From Magicicada septendecula (lineage: Eukaryota > Arthropoda > Insecta > Hemiptera > Cicadidae), in assembly GCA_034769895.1 (NCBI GenBank), contig CM068373.1:436151080-436215079 (forward strand): 64,000 nucleotides of DNA, in the 5' to 3' direction. Every line of letters starts with the position of its first letter. Position 1 is the stretch's first letter. Below are positions 1 through 12,635 of the stretch, one piece after another. The position numbers were made by a program, and so were the translations under genes. The notes beneath the pieces are model-generated. The model was not told where the DNA came from. It saw only the letters and a program-made list of their open reading frames with translations, and did no database searches.

Positions 1-1481
1 TACATTTATTCAAATTGATTTAATACAAGAAATAAAATTTAAATGTAATGAAGTTTTATTTTAATTGAATTCATTATTCAGATCTGACCTCAGCTTGCTC
101 AGTCTATACCAATGTTTTTTAAAAATAAATTTAAAATTATATTAATTACTCTTAGACTGGCATTTGTTTCGTATTCAAAATTTAAATTATTCTTTTCTAC
201 AAAATGCAAATATCAAGTCATTTCAATTATTTTTCTTTGATAAAAAAAAAATACTATCTCAAAATTAAACTCTTTTTCTTCTTCTATATTTATCTATATG
301 CGATCGCTCATTCTTATGACTAAAACATTTATATAAGACTCTATTACATTATTTACCTAATTATAAACTTCTTTTTTTAATTATTGTCTCTTTATATAGT
401 CTTTATGGGCTCTTTAAAAAAATCATTTATAAATGCATTATGCATGTCACCTCGAGTTTTGATGATCTTACGACTTATTGACGGGGTCCAGCATTGGGTT
501 ACCGTTACTCCTGGCTTGGTGTGGTCCTGGATATGTCCAGAGTCCAGCTTCGTTCTCCAGCAGTGTGTGCCCAGAGAATTAATATCGGCTGCGAGGTGGA
601 TCTCGTTCGGCCGTAAGGCATCTAAAAAGCATCTCCTAACATCCAGCATCTTGCGTCGCTCTTTGTAGCTTCTCTGTAGATACTCTTACTGACTTAAACG
701 GTCCCGGTACTCTACGTTTCCCATACTAGTGTAAACAATTACTGAAAACGTCTTTATTCATTCATAGATTAGACTTATAACAAAATAAAACTTCTGCCGA
801 CGGGCAGCGTGTCCGACTGCAACTGTCTCTTGAAATGAAGAGAAGGGCTTCCAGTCGAACCCTTAATTTATACCCTCTCGAGATTCCACACCTGTTGGTT
901 CCAAAATTGTCCTGTCGAGACCTGCAGATCACATGTAGCCCCCATTCTCGAACCTTTTCATATATTTGCAATTTTTTGCAAATGGTAATGTTTTGTACGG
1001 AATTTAGATAGCACAAATCATAGATAATTTGATTAAGCACTCACTGTATTAATTTGAGCGTTTTAGTGTAATTTGTGTATTTTTGGCAAACTTATTTCGC
1101 ACTGACTTCGCATAGTGTGTCCTACTAACATCATTTTCGTACTGTGGATAACTATAAAATTGACACACACTTTGATGCCTTTTGTTTGTTTGTACACTAA
1201 TTAGTTTTCACACAGTGAATTAAAATAATTATTTTAGTAATTAATTGGGGAGGGTTGCTGGGATTCCTGGGTCTGTACATGCATGACTTAACACACAAGA
1301 TACACACATAACACATACAATTGAGCAGGTGTTCCTTGCCTGTTGGAATAGGTTAATTTCTCCCCTAAAATTACAAGGAAACATTTTTACAATCCCAGAC
1401 ATGTCCATTTACCCCAAAATTATAATAATTTTACATTTATTTAAATCAATGCTCAATACAGCATATGGCTGTATCGTTGCA
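1..1481 (-). repeat. 3' LTR of the outer Gypsy element (partial)
   Basis: It aligns nearly colinearly with about 19,443-20,906. On the minus strand the LTR begins TGCAACGATACAGCC at 1,481, directly after a purine-rich tract (AAGCAGAGGAATAA, 1,482-1,495) that fits a polypurine tract. About 290 bp of its other end lie before base 1. The two LTRs differ by scattered substitutions and small indels, so the insertion is not recent. Short ORFs within it are not conserved genes. Confidence 0.85.
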
Positions 1482-1739
1482 TTATTCCTCTGCTTGAAAA
1501 AAAAATTTAATAAATATTTATTTATTAAATTTTTGTCTATTTGTTCTAGACAAATAAAAATAATATTATACTAGCTTAACCTTAGTTTACATCAGTTAAA
1601 TGACACATAATAATGAGTAGGTCAGTATGATGCTCGCCTGTATGCAATAATGGTGGTATGCAATATATTCGCCCTCCATTATATCAGCTGAGCGGTGCGT
1701 AGACCTTGGACGGGTGCAGTGGCTTTGTTCTTCTCTCTT

Positions 1740-2993
1740 CTCATTATTCATACGTAGAATTTCTTGAATGATATTTGCCAAAGTCTTTTTCTTTCCCCTC
1801 GTCGTATATGATAAACGTGTGTCTTCCCACGCGTTGTTTCAACGTGTAAGGTCTGTTGTACAGCTGGAAGAATTTCTTCGCTGTTGTCAATGCGTTTTCC
1901 GACAGGATTAGCTTTCAACAGAATTTGTTCTCCTACGTCAAATCATTGTAATTTATGTGTTCTATTGAACTTTTCTCTCCTCTTGTTACCTTGTTCTATG
2001 ATGCATCGTTTAGCATATTCAACCTGTACACTTAATGGAATAGGTACATTTTGATTCTCTGGCTTGCTTACATATTTGGTCCAGAATCTAATAGTTTTTT
2101 GTCTTCATCTAGCTCGATTGGCGTATAACTTGTTGCTTCACCAAAATTTTCAAAGAAAGGTAAATACTCTGCCCATTTGTTGTGTTGGTCGTGACAGTAG
2201 ATTCGTAGATATTTACTTAACTCTTTATTTACTCTTTCCGCAAGATTTCCCTGTTGGTGTCATACTGATGTGAGTACAGGTTGGATTCCATTTTCACAAA
2301 GAGTCTTCTCCCATACATCGCTTTGGAACTGCACTCCTTGGTCGCTAAGTACCTTCTTCATTTTACCATATGCAGGAATGTATTTCTGCAAGAGTATTTT
2401 CAAAACAACTTTAGTGGTGGGTCACGTAATTGGATACAGATGGACTGCTTTGGAAAATACATCAATACAAACAAGTATGTGTTTCACTCCATGAATTGAT
2501 CTTGGAAGTGGTCCCAAAAAATCCACTGCAGTTAGCTCTCCTTCTGGATACTCTGCATTTCCACATAGGTATGTAGATTCGGTCCTTTTGCTGTTTGACA
2601 CTCATAACACTTCTTACTTTCGTTTTTAATCATCCTGAACATATTATTGTTGGTGAAATCTTCACGTAGGCTTAAGTAACATTTAAGTGCAGCAGCATGT
2701 GCTAAACTTTCATGTGTTGGTTGAATCAATTTATGCAACATATTTGTTAATACTACCTTCCAATCTTGCCTCATTCGTTTATATAAGACTCCATTTTGTA
2801 CCTTGTAATGGTCTGGTACATGGTCTCGTAGCTTAAATCCTCTCGTAGCCTCATCTAAGTCTTGTTTTTGAGCTAGATTCTTCAGCATGTTTTTAACATC
2901 ATTATCAGCAGTAAATTTAATAGGTAACAGTTGTAACTTATTATGGTTATTTTCGTAGACCTCTTCACACTCTTTTGTGACGTATCTACTCAA
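1740..2993 (-). pseudogene. Integrase of the outer Gypsy element, broken
   Basis: The open piece at 2,532-2,993 carries the zinc-binding HHCC region: a His-containing THESLAHAAALK segment and a later CYECQTAKGPN. Further reading gives the catalytic core: AVDFLGPLP near 2,500, an LSDQG-type Asp motif near 2,320, and QQGNLAERVNKEL, which holds the catalytic Glu, near 2,240. The C-terminal tail (KFFQLYNRPYTL) is near 1,850. The core and tail are split between frames by stops and frameshifts. Integrase would join cDNA to host DNA; this copy cannot make the full protein. Confidence 0.8.
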
Positions 2994-3068
2994 TGTATCG
3001 GCTATAGAATTGTCTTTCCCTTTACAATATTTTATAGTAAAGGAATACTCACCAATTGCTAGGATCCA

Positions 3069-4084
3069 TCATAATAATCGAGCGTTGGTTACTTTACATT
3101 TTAATAGAAATGATAACGCTTGATGGTCCGTATGTATTTCAAAATGCGTTCCGTAAATGTAATATCGAAACTGTTTCAGGGCGTATACTATAGCAAGTAT
3201 CTCCTTCTCAGATGTAGAGTACGGCTTCTCTGCCCCTTTGTATACTCTACTGGCATATGCAATGGCACGGTGTTCTCCTGTAGCATCTTGTTGATACAGC
3301 ACACTTTTCCACATGCATAGTCACTAGTGTCTGCGTAGATAACGAATCTTCCATCTCGCTGTGGATGATGAAGCATTATGTTTTCAATGAATAACTTCTT
3401 GACTTGGTCGAAGGCATCTTGATGTGTCTTCTCCCACTTCCATTTGTGATTTTTCTTTGTTAACTCCAGCAACGGTTGTGTTCTTTCTGCATATTGTTGT
3501 GAGAATCTTCTATAGTATCCTGTGAGTCCCAAAAATGCTCGTAACCCTTTAATGTTCTTAGGTGTAGGGAAATCGGTAATACTGGATATGTTTATGGGAT
3601 TGGGTTGAATACCTGAGGATGAAATAATATGACCTAAGAATCGGATTGAGGATTTTATGAATTTGCACTTGTCTTGGTTAAGGGATATATGGGCTTCCCT
3701 AACCTTGTGAAATATAGTGTTAAGATGTTTAATGTGTTCGTCAAATGTTTTTGATACTACCAAGATATCATCCACGAACACTATGGTGTAAGGCTCCACT
3801 TCTGGTCCTAATGCTCTCTCCAGACATTTTACAATCGCAGCCAAACTCTTGCTCAAACCAAAGGGAACTACCTTGTGTTGGTAGCATTTATTTTTGTATA
3901 GGAAGGCGGTGTATTTTCTATCTTCTCTTCTAATTGGAATTTGCCAAAAACTCGACCATATATCCAACTTAGTCAAATAACGTGCTCCTTCACACTTGGC
4001 AAATAACTCGTCCGCAGGTGGTGCACAATCGAATTCACGTAGAACAACGCTATTCAAACTCCTCATGTCCAGGCATAAACGTAC
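3069..4084 (-). pseudogene. Reverse transcriptase (palm and thumb) plus RNase H of the outer Gypsy element
   Basis: The 292-codon open frame 3,188-4,066 contains the RT palm, with the catalytic Asp pair in FVDDILVV at about 3,768-3,780. It continues through the Gypsy thumb motif FLGLTGYYRRF and the start of RNase H (FVIYADTSDYACG). An overlapping frame, 3,069-3,314, carries the rest of RNase H (TSEKEILAIVYALKQFRYY and HTDHQAL), so one frameshift lies near 3,310. The upstream RT residues (SGEVRLCLDMR) read out to 4,084, where the nested LTR element cuts the gene. The missing N-terminal part of RT is at 15,048-15,317. Confidence 0.87.
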
Positions 4085-4093
4085 TTCTCCACT

Positions 4094-5324
4094 TGTAATG
4101 TTTTATTATTTTTACAATAAATCCCCCACATCACTTCTACTTACCTCGTGCGATCTTTTTACGCACTAGCCTGATTACCCTTCACCCTGACTTACCGAAA
4201 ACAGAAGATTCCAAAATTACTTGTAGGTCGCCACCAATATTTTTAAACAAAGGACAAATATGGAAACCTTAATACATTTTCTCCTTTTTGACTTTACTTA
4301 CTTACCAGGTTCGTTTAGGCGAGATTTTCATACATGACAGGTTATGTTAAACGGGCGTAATAACTACTCTCTACTCATGGTTATACCACTAAACAAATCT
4401 TATTTATTTTAACACATTCGTCCGTAGTTATCAACGTTGCAATACAAAATTATACTATGAAAATTCTTTGAATTCCAATCATTGAAGTTAAACCATCAAA
4501 TGAAATTTACTAGTCACAAAATTACTATACATAAATCATTAAACCAAAACCATTACAAGACATTAGTGCTTTGATCATTCTCTCTCTCTCTCTCTCTCTC
4601 ATTATCCCCCTCCTTTTTCTTTTGAGATCTCATTTTTACTGGGCATTTATATAAAAAAATAGAAATTGATATAAAATTTTATTTTGTTTTGGCCATTTAA
4701 TTGTGTTCTTTCACTTTTACTTAACTGCACATGGTCCGATTCGTAGCACTGCCTGTTGAGAGACGCTTTTTTTTTATAAAACCATTAAGTAATCTTGTTA
4801 AAACTGTTATCACTATCACTAATTTCTTGTTTTAGACGGTTTTTTATTTTTTCTTACTGCTTTATTCTTCTTACAACACTTTATTAGATAGGCCGATTAT
4901 AGCATTTTTGGCGTATCGCAAACGCCCGAGGCTATGGTTGAATTATATCTACCCAGTATGAAGGTAGGCTGCCAATCACTGCTATTCAACTGTGTCAAGG
5001 TGTTGCATTGTTCCATCTGCGCGCCAACGTAGGTGTTTAAAGGCGCCTTCTCTGATTGGCCAGTTTAAACTGGGCCAACCACTCCTGCAGCTGTTGTCTC
5101 CTGATGAAACTGGCTTGTGGAAATTACATATTTTTCTGTAATTCACAGGCATCACAAGCTGCAGGTGGTTGCGTAATATGTCTAGACGAACTGTCTAGAC
5201 ATAAACAGACTGGCTCTCATAACATTGTATGCATCTTTCTTAAAGTAGGGGTTCCCAAGAGGTTGTACGCTGTTTTAATTAATATTTCTTAACATTCTTT
5301 CTCACCCAATTCTGTACTGTTACA
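4094..5324 (-). repeat. LTR-A, left copy (3' LTR)
   Basis: It pairs with 13,797-15,052 over its whole length. The main length difference is a TC microsatellite: about 22 bp here (4,579-4,600) against about 43 bp on the right (14,284-14,326). In minus orientation it is preceded by the tract ATTGGGGGAGGGTAT, a good polypurine tract. Confidence 0.88.
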
Positions 5325-5335
5325 ATACCCTCCCC

Positions 5336-5375
5336 CAATGAGAGGTTTTATGCCGAAGCATAAAAACTCTCATTG
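5336..5375. other. Perfect-stem hairpin beside the polypurine tract (copy 1)
   Basis: CAATGAGAG followed by TTTTATGC pairs with GCATAAAA followed by CTCTCATTG, around a CGAA loop, with only a G/A mismatch in the stem. The same hairpin recurs at 9,865-9,902 in the same place relative to the next LTR. A position just inside the 3' LTR of both units suggests a retained RNA structure. Confidence 0.7.
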
Positions 5376-6989
5376 CCTAAACCTAAGAGGATCAGTGAGG
5401 ATATAGTGCCCCAACCCCCCTGAAATCTTTGCTAACATCATTGATTACTTACCTCCCTAGGCCGGTGGCTGTGGCTGCACCTATCTGACTTTACTGGACT
5501 TCCCTTGTCGAGATCCCAACACCATAAAATCAGACAGGCACGTCACCACAGTATCACGTGACTCCCTAAAACATTCAATCAAAATATCAATAAACGGCCT
5601 TCCATTACTCCATATCCTCCACAGATTTGTTTCCTCTTAGTTGTACTGGTTCGTTGTTAGCAAAGTACTGGTTGACTTTTCTCAAAGTACTGGTTGCTTA
5701 TTTATTTTGGTAATATACAAATACATCTGTTCTACATTCATACGCAATTACCTACTACTCAATTCAACACCTTATGGTTCACTCTTAAACATGATACAAC
5801 ATAATACACATTTCAAATAAACCTTACCATTTTTACATTGACACAAATCTGTCACCTTTGAATTTGCTTTGAAATTACAAACAAAACATTACCACCTTAT
5901 TTGCTTCAAGTCAAAAATTAAATTATTCAAATTTATTATATTTTCCATCTGTTAAATTAATTCAACTCCAGTTATCTAAATTCATCCTCATACACTATCA
6001 CAACAATTTTAATTCATCATGGTCAAATTGGCTACCAAGATTTCTGGCTTTTAAACATTTTACATTAGTTTCAAACAAACCTGTAACTGGACTACATAAA
6101 ATACAATGTCCACATGGCAATATAAACTTATTATATATTTACATATAAGTCCCATACAAATTATATACTGGAATTTTTCTCCCCTAACAAAACACTATTC
6201 CCCACCAAAATTACAAATTGATTATATAAAATACAAGTAAATAATAATCACCTTACTACCGAATACATGTTACCAACTTACAATGGCAAAATACCATAAT
6301 CACCACTCTATCTTCTTCTATAGATTTTTTTCTACCCCCCAACTCCCTTTTTTAACTTAGCCCCTGATCCACTGTTACAATTGTGCAAGTTACCTCACGG
6401 GTACACCGGTTTTGGTATTAACACTGCTGCATAAACATTTCACCTTTAAATTTAAATAAAATTTATGAACATTACAATTTTAAGCTCAATTTCCCCTTAA
6501 ATAAACATTTTAATTGTTTACCTTTCATTATAACTTTTATTTTACTTTTCTATTAAACATTTTGATTGTCAAACTTCAATTATTATTACATTATTCCATC
6601 ATCTGTTACACAATTCAAAATAAAATAAATTTAAGTTCATTACCAAAATTCACATTTTAAATTAATTTAATTCCTACTCAACTTTAATTTAATTACCTCA
6701 TTTGTTCAAAACAGTTTAAGTTACTCCGATTACATTATTCAAAACACTTTCAATTCATAAAACTCATGATTCCCTCCTATTAATTATTTGGTAAAATAAA
6801 ATATTATTATTATAACATCAATCCTTACTACAAACATTTGTTACATAAACTATTGTATACATTCCGACAATATAACGTTGACACAATACATTTAACCCCA
6901 ATACACATTTATTTACAAATTTTCATCATATCCTGTTATTATTTACCACACTTCATTACATCCTTAAATTTTTAGTGACCGTCAATCAG

Positions 6990-7215
6990 TGAATGTTTTA
7001 GTGGACGGTTAGTGAGGATCGGTCAATAATACAACTTTTAGTTATTTTGCGTCGACGTTTCGACAATATTTATTGTCATCTTCAGAACAATTGTTGCTGA
7101 TGCCAAACACACACAGTTGTCCTGAAGATGACAATAAATATTGTCGAAATGTTGACACAAAATAACTAAAAAGTTGTATTATTGACTGATCCTCACTAAC
7201 CATTCACTAAAACAA
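6990..7215. mobile_element. Foldback (long inverted repeat) element
   Basis: Two arms of roughly 80-90 bp are inverted copies: the left starts GTTTTAGTG..GGTTAGTGAGGATC, and the right ends in the complement, GATCCTCACTAACC..CACTAAAAC. A spacer of about 35 bp separates them. Each arm contains the hairpin CTGAAGATGACAATA..TATTGTCGAAA described under the hammerhead-like features. It has no coding capacity. No clear target duplication is visible. Confidence 0.75.
7122..7158 (+). other. Hammerhead-ribozyme-like core in the foldback element
   Basis: The core CTGAAGA (7,122-7,128) is followed by one extra T and then a seven-pair stem (GACAATA/TATTGTC). GAAA follows (7,146-7,149), then TGTT, then GACA, which pairs with the TGTC just before the core. 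The order matches a type I hammerhead with a minimal stem III, except for the extra nucleotide between the core and stem II. The minus strand of the other arm carries a variant ending GAAACGTCGAC. Cleavage ability is unknown. Confidence 0.4.
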
Positions 7216-7466
7216 ACACTTCATTACCTAAATCAGCCAAGTAATTATACCATTAACTGAAATAATTAAATGTTCATTTATTATTTATCTAACCACCGTC
7301 ATCGAAAATTAGTCTGATTTTCACATAACAATTTTCATTCTTATTTTCATACATCATATTATTACCATTTATGTAATAACCATTTCAATCTTTGTTATCC
7401 ATTTTGCCATAATAATAATTGTTAGGGTTATCCCCCATTATTATTTTATCATATACCATGTCTACA

Positions 7467-8576
7467 TCAGTATTTTTGGTTTAAGTCTCCGTCAGTATTT
7501 TCTGTCTCAGTTAAATAGTTTATACATTCCTTACTATAGTCATCAGCTATTAATAGTACGCTAACTCTCACAAGAGGTAAGTGTTTATTATTATCCCTAT
7601 AATCATCTACTACTGTGTTAATTACTTTAATCTTATTACTAGGTAAGTCATCAATATCATCATCAGTTACCTCAGTCTCATTACTAGGTAAGTTAATTTT
7701 ATCACCTCCCTCTATAGTTAAAATCTCCACTAACTCTTTATAACCTCTCTTTAACTTAAACAACTCTATCACTCTATCTCTTCATGATCACTTTCCCAAC
7801 CCAATTTCACATTCTCACTCCACACAGAGGGCAATACAGCAAAATTATTTAAACACCATCTGGCCTTACCAGATACGCTAACAACCAAGGGACATTTTGA
7901 AGATCTTTTATCTTCTACAAAAACTATCGAGGAACTCTCGTCCTCCAAAAACACTCATGAAGTCTCTGCTTCACACACTACATCATGGGAAAATTTTGCC
8001 CTCTTTCACTCTCTACATTTAAACTGTCTTCGTACTCCCTTTCTAACTCATAAACGCTAAATGCTACTCTGTTACTAACCCCAAATAATTTTCTACTCTC
8101 ATCATTATTTCTACTATTTACCATATCATGCATAAATACCTCATTATCAACTACTTTGTGAACATAATTACCATTATTATTCACCTTGTCTATTTTCACC
8201 TGTTTTGCCTTTAAACTATCAGCTTTCTGATTATCACTTGTATTAACCTCACCTACCTTGCCGCTTTTCATCTCCACTGCACTTAAACTAGCCCTATTTT
8301 TTGTGAAAGTGTCATCATTATTACCTCCACTATCAGAACTATTTACCTGGGTTAGTTTGCTTTCTTTATTTTCTTTTAATTTACATCTATCTCCCACTTC
8401 TCGTTACTTTCGTCAAAACGTTTAATTAATTCATCAAATTTAGCGTAATTTATGTCAAATCGTTTATTTATTTTATCAAAATTTTTCTCACATAATATCA
8501 TTAATCTTTCAAACATTTTATAACTATCATCTTTTTTAGCCTGGACCAGCATCGATTGACTCGCAACATCGTTCAT
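7467..8576 (-). pseudogene. gag-like gene 2 of the three-LTR element
   Basis: Four open pieces in series (8,376-8,576, 7,978-8,397, 7,769-7,954 and 7,467-7,772) are related to the longer gene at 12,636-13,638. Both share a charged coiled-coil-like N-terminus rich in KFDE/RFDE, an Asn- and Asp-rich middle, an ED..SS..W-type segment, and a tail with FKLKRGYKELVE or FKVKRNYEEFVE. The start at 8,576 lies just after the putative primer-binding site, as expected for gag. I call it gag-like from position and coiled-coil character only: there is no zinc knuckle or known capsid motif. Stops and frame changes break it. Confidence 0.5.
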
Positions 8577-8598
8577 TTTACAGATTGTGCCCCGACCA

Positions 8599-9855
8599 TG
8601 TTAAACACACTTTTTTATTGTAATAATACCCTTCAAAATTACCACCCTCCTACTATACAATAATTACAGTCCTTATCAACATATGAACGCAAACATAACC
8701 TCGTCACATACGTAAATATATGCTAAAAATCTTACAAATACACCATTACCACAACCTGTTGTTAACAATCTTACAAAGTGTTATTTAATCATTTATCGGT
8801 TTTTACATAAACACTTGTTGACGTCTGTATAATTCCGACGCCATTATTAAGGTTTGCCAAATATATATAAAATAGTTACTTACCAGGGTTCTTTTCCAGC
8901 GAACAGGAAGGCAGAATAGGGTTATTTAGTAAATAAATTAATTATTTATTTTCAAAAAAATATTACCTTTTATTACCTTCATCACAATCATACATTGAAT
9001 TCTCCCATTCAAAACCAAAGCCAACATTATCGGTTCATTCCTGAACCCTCACTCTAACATGATTATTACATTTTTTCTTTTATTAATAAACGTAAATATA
9101 ACTGAAAATTAGATTATTTAATTAATTAACCCACAAACCAGCACCTCTATGTTAACATACTTTTCACCCGCTCATGCACACGCAAATACCCCATACCCAT
9201 AGAGATCTCATTTTCTTTTAAATTAACATTATAATGATAATATTTTGGTTTAACCCTTATTAAAGTTTTATTCAAACCACATTTTGTTGCTCCGCTGAAT
9301 TTTGTCCACATAGTCCCGTCTCCTTACGTAATTGGCTTCATCTCGGATTTTCTTCTCACTTTTTTATATTCACCACTCTTATCGAAATTGTTAATTAAAA
9401 CTCAACTTTCACTTCATTTCAATTAATACTGTATCTGTTATACTTTTACATATTTAGTTGTTGCAGGTGCCCGTAATTTTTGTTTCGAAACTTATATTTG
9501 TGACCGGCTGGCTCACGGAGTAATTTTATACTGGGCAGATTTTACTGTGTTGAGTTCTTTGTTTCTGCACACTGGGCAAGAAAGACGGCTTCATACGTGC
9601 TTTTCAAGCCGTTCACAGTGGCGCACCCATGCGCGAATACGCTCCCCTCGTTCCTAACTTTCACATTCCCAGACTCATTAATGGCTTTTGTGCAACAACA
9701 ACACCTATGTACGGCTTGGCTTGGAACCGCACTGACTGCAATTTGTTAAAAAACTGCCCAGCGTTTATGATTGAAATGTTGTTCAGCTGGAGTGGCAATT
9801 ACATTTTACAAGTATTTAAGAAAGAAAAAAACCCCCATTAGTTTGTCCCGTTACA
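8599..9855 (-). repeat. LTR-B, middle LTR, with adjacent primer-binding site
   Basis: It runs from TGTTAAAC to CCGTTACA. In minus orientation it follows a GGGGG tract (9,856-9,864) and the hairpin at 9,865-9,902. It is followed directly by TGGTCGGGGCACAATCTG (8,581-8,598), a plausible primer-binding site because it starts TGG at the LTR edge. Its body is not alignable by eye to LTR-A. A 23-bp near-copy of its end also occurs at 13,700-13,722. Confidence 0.65.
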
Positions 9856-9864
9856 AAACCCCCT

Positions 9865-9902
9865 CAATGAGAGGTTTTATGCCGAAGCATAAAAACTCAT
9901 TG
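9865..9902. other. Hairpin beside the polypurine tract (copy 2)
   Basis: Same sequence and setting as 5,336-5,375, with CAATGAG and CTCATTG ends and the TTTTATGC-CGAA-GCATAAAA core. One arm has lost two bases, leaving the core stem perfect. Confidence 0.65.
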
Positions 9903-12635
9903 ACACTCTCATACTTTCTAAAGGGATCAGTTGGAATATGTCACCACAACCCCCTGTATTGTTTATATAAAAAAAAAAAATGGTTAACTCACCCTTGGTC
10001 CAGTGGCTGTGACCGCACCTGAATGACCTTACTGGACTTCTCTCTCGAGATCCCAACACCGCAAGGCCAGACAGACGCTTGACACTCCTGCTCTGACGTG
10101 CTAGCCAGCTCAGGACCACCACCACAGCATCACCAGACACTGAAACATCAAATTAAATTATCAAATAGTGGCCTTGGATAATACCATATCCCTAACTGAT
10201 CTGTTTCCCCTTAGCTGTGCGCTGGTTTGCGTTAAGAAGCACTGGTTTTTCTTAATTCTTAACACATGCATATATGAACCCTTAAACTATCATGATACAT
10301 TTATAAAATTCCTTTACATCATTCTGCATACCCTTCTCTTGTTAACTCTTTTCCAAAAATCAAAATTATTGCCCTGATTCCCATCAGAATTAAATAAACA
10401 TTTCCCATTACAATATTACAAGTATCTCCCATTACTCAGATTTCATCTAAAATATTTAAACACATTGTTAAAATTCTCTTAAACACATTATCAAAATTTA
10501 ATCAAACAAAATTCATCTATATCTCCCTTCTTCTATAATTCTTAAATATTTCCCATTTATATCTAAAATAATTCAAATTCATTTAACATTTTATAAAAAT
10601 ATTATTAACAGAAATTCTATTTATCCGGCGCTGTTAATAATAATCATCCCCTTTGTTCTCCTCCACACACCCTATTTCCCCCCCCCTCTGAACTGCTGCG
10701 TTCAGTTGCCTCCACAAGGACTGAGGCGGAAGGAGTAAGCACTTTTTTCTTTTCTCTCACTCCCATCCTTGCATCAGCGTTACAAAAACTTCAGGGTAAG
10801 TACCCCTACTTTTATCTTATGATATGCCCCTAAGGTCTACCACCCCTACTGAGGTGAAATAGCCTATGCTCAAAATAATCTTAGATTCCCTTATTAAACA
10901 CCATTAAATTTCTAGGTTTGACCAATTTCAAAGGCAACCAACTGTGGTCAGTTTACAATTTCTGCCCACAACTGATTGTCATCCAAAACCACGATCTGGG
11001 TTGGTAAGGCCGAGATCGCCCGAAATGTAGGGAATCGCATTTAAAACATGTTATACATACATACAATTCATGTTTAAATTCCCCCACTAATACATAATAC
11101 ATAATAATAAACTCATAATTAACATTGTGATTATTACATTAAAACAAACAACTCACATTTAACTTTGATTAAAATTTACACACCCTACATCTTTAAATTT
11201 GCATATAAAATCATAAACATTACATTTTAATTTCAATTGAACTTTTATTAATTAGCCATCAATTATTTATCATTTACTACCATTTAATTCTTCACAATTT
11301 CAAATTTATTATTAATATTCATATTACATTATTATTATTTCATTTCTTATTACCTTTCTACTTAACCCTTCACATTTTTATCATTGATTAGTCTGGGTGA
11401 CTCCTGTATTCGCTATGCTTTCAATTGAATAGACATTTATAATCTTACTCCCTTTCTTCCTACTAACAACCACTATTAACAACCAGATTTACATATTATG
11501 ACACCAATCTCTCCATTCTAACCCCCTTCACTAATTCCACTTACCTCAATTTATTCTCCTCTTTGTACTAGGATGCGTGTACCCGAACTCTACCAACTCA
11601 TTCCCTTATCGGTTCCTGACCCTTTCAGGTAACCAGTAACCCTCTTTAAATCTATTCCTCCCGCCATGACACCTGTCGCTTATGACTCCCTACACCACTA
11701 CCCTTACTACAAAATATCACCATCAACAAATATATTTACCATTTACTTTACTCACCTTCTCTACATATAACCACTAATACCACTGTGTCCCTAAAATATC
11801 TAATACTCTCTTTGTGTTTTACTGGTATTTCAAAATTCTTATTTCTCTAACTCCCATTAACTTTAATTGACTAACTCAAATGCCTTTATTTTAATAATTA
11901 TCACCCAATCTCTATCCCTTTTTAAACACTTTACATTACTGTGATCATTGACAATTGCATTAGAAAATTCATCCCTCACCTACTAATAACAATACATCTC
12001 AATATCCAAATACATTACATGCTTAATCATGTATTATTCATTAGAATCTAAATCTCATAAAATCATTTAACTTCATTATCAAACTTTCTTTTGTACAACG
12101 TTAATTAAGTAATTAATTTTCAATTATTTAATTCAATCCCTTTAAAATCTCACAATTACTTTCATCGCGTATTTAGTCTGTAAAATTTTATAATTATTAT
12201 TAATTTATAATAATTAATTGAAAATTTAATTTAATTGATAATTAATATTATCAATTTCTACTACATATACACATTGTTTACATAACACATAGTACAGCAT
12301 AATGTAATACACAAATACATTTAACATAATGACATCAACACATAAAAGAATATACAGTCCAACTTATTATTTGTTATCATTAACCACAAATCGTTTCATA
12401 AGACAATCCATTTCAAAACCACACTATTCACATAATTAAATGTTCATACACAATAAAACAATTACCCTCCATCGTCGAATAACAGTCTAATCTTAGGTCT
12501 ATACAAGTCATTTATTATTGAATACATTATATTAGTACTATCAATATAATACTTATTTAATTTTTTATATCTTTCCACAATATCTTTTGAATTGATATGA
12601 TTATTCCATATTATTCTCTCATGTACCTGGTCACG
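9903..12635. other. Non-coding internal region of the first unit
   Basis: AT-rich and without convincing frames. The first 300 bp match 5,376-5,640. Around 10,620-11,050 there is a less AT-rich patch with no recognised content. Open frames here are short and not shared with the homologous half. Confidence 0.45.

Larger units (their letters stand above)
5376..7466. other. Non-coding internal region of the three-LTR element
   Basis: AT-rich DNA with no convincing reading frame. Its first 250 bp resemble 9,903-10,190 (shared segments such as CGAGATCCCAACACC), so it is the homologous 3' untranslated part of the second internal unit. A foldback element sits at 6,990-7,215. Confidence 0.5.

Noticed and set aside
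762-1040. LTR frame with a counterpart at 20,063-20,410
   Set aside because: The resemblance follows from the LTR repeat itself; indels between the copies change the frame, so coding is not conserved.
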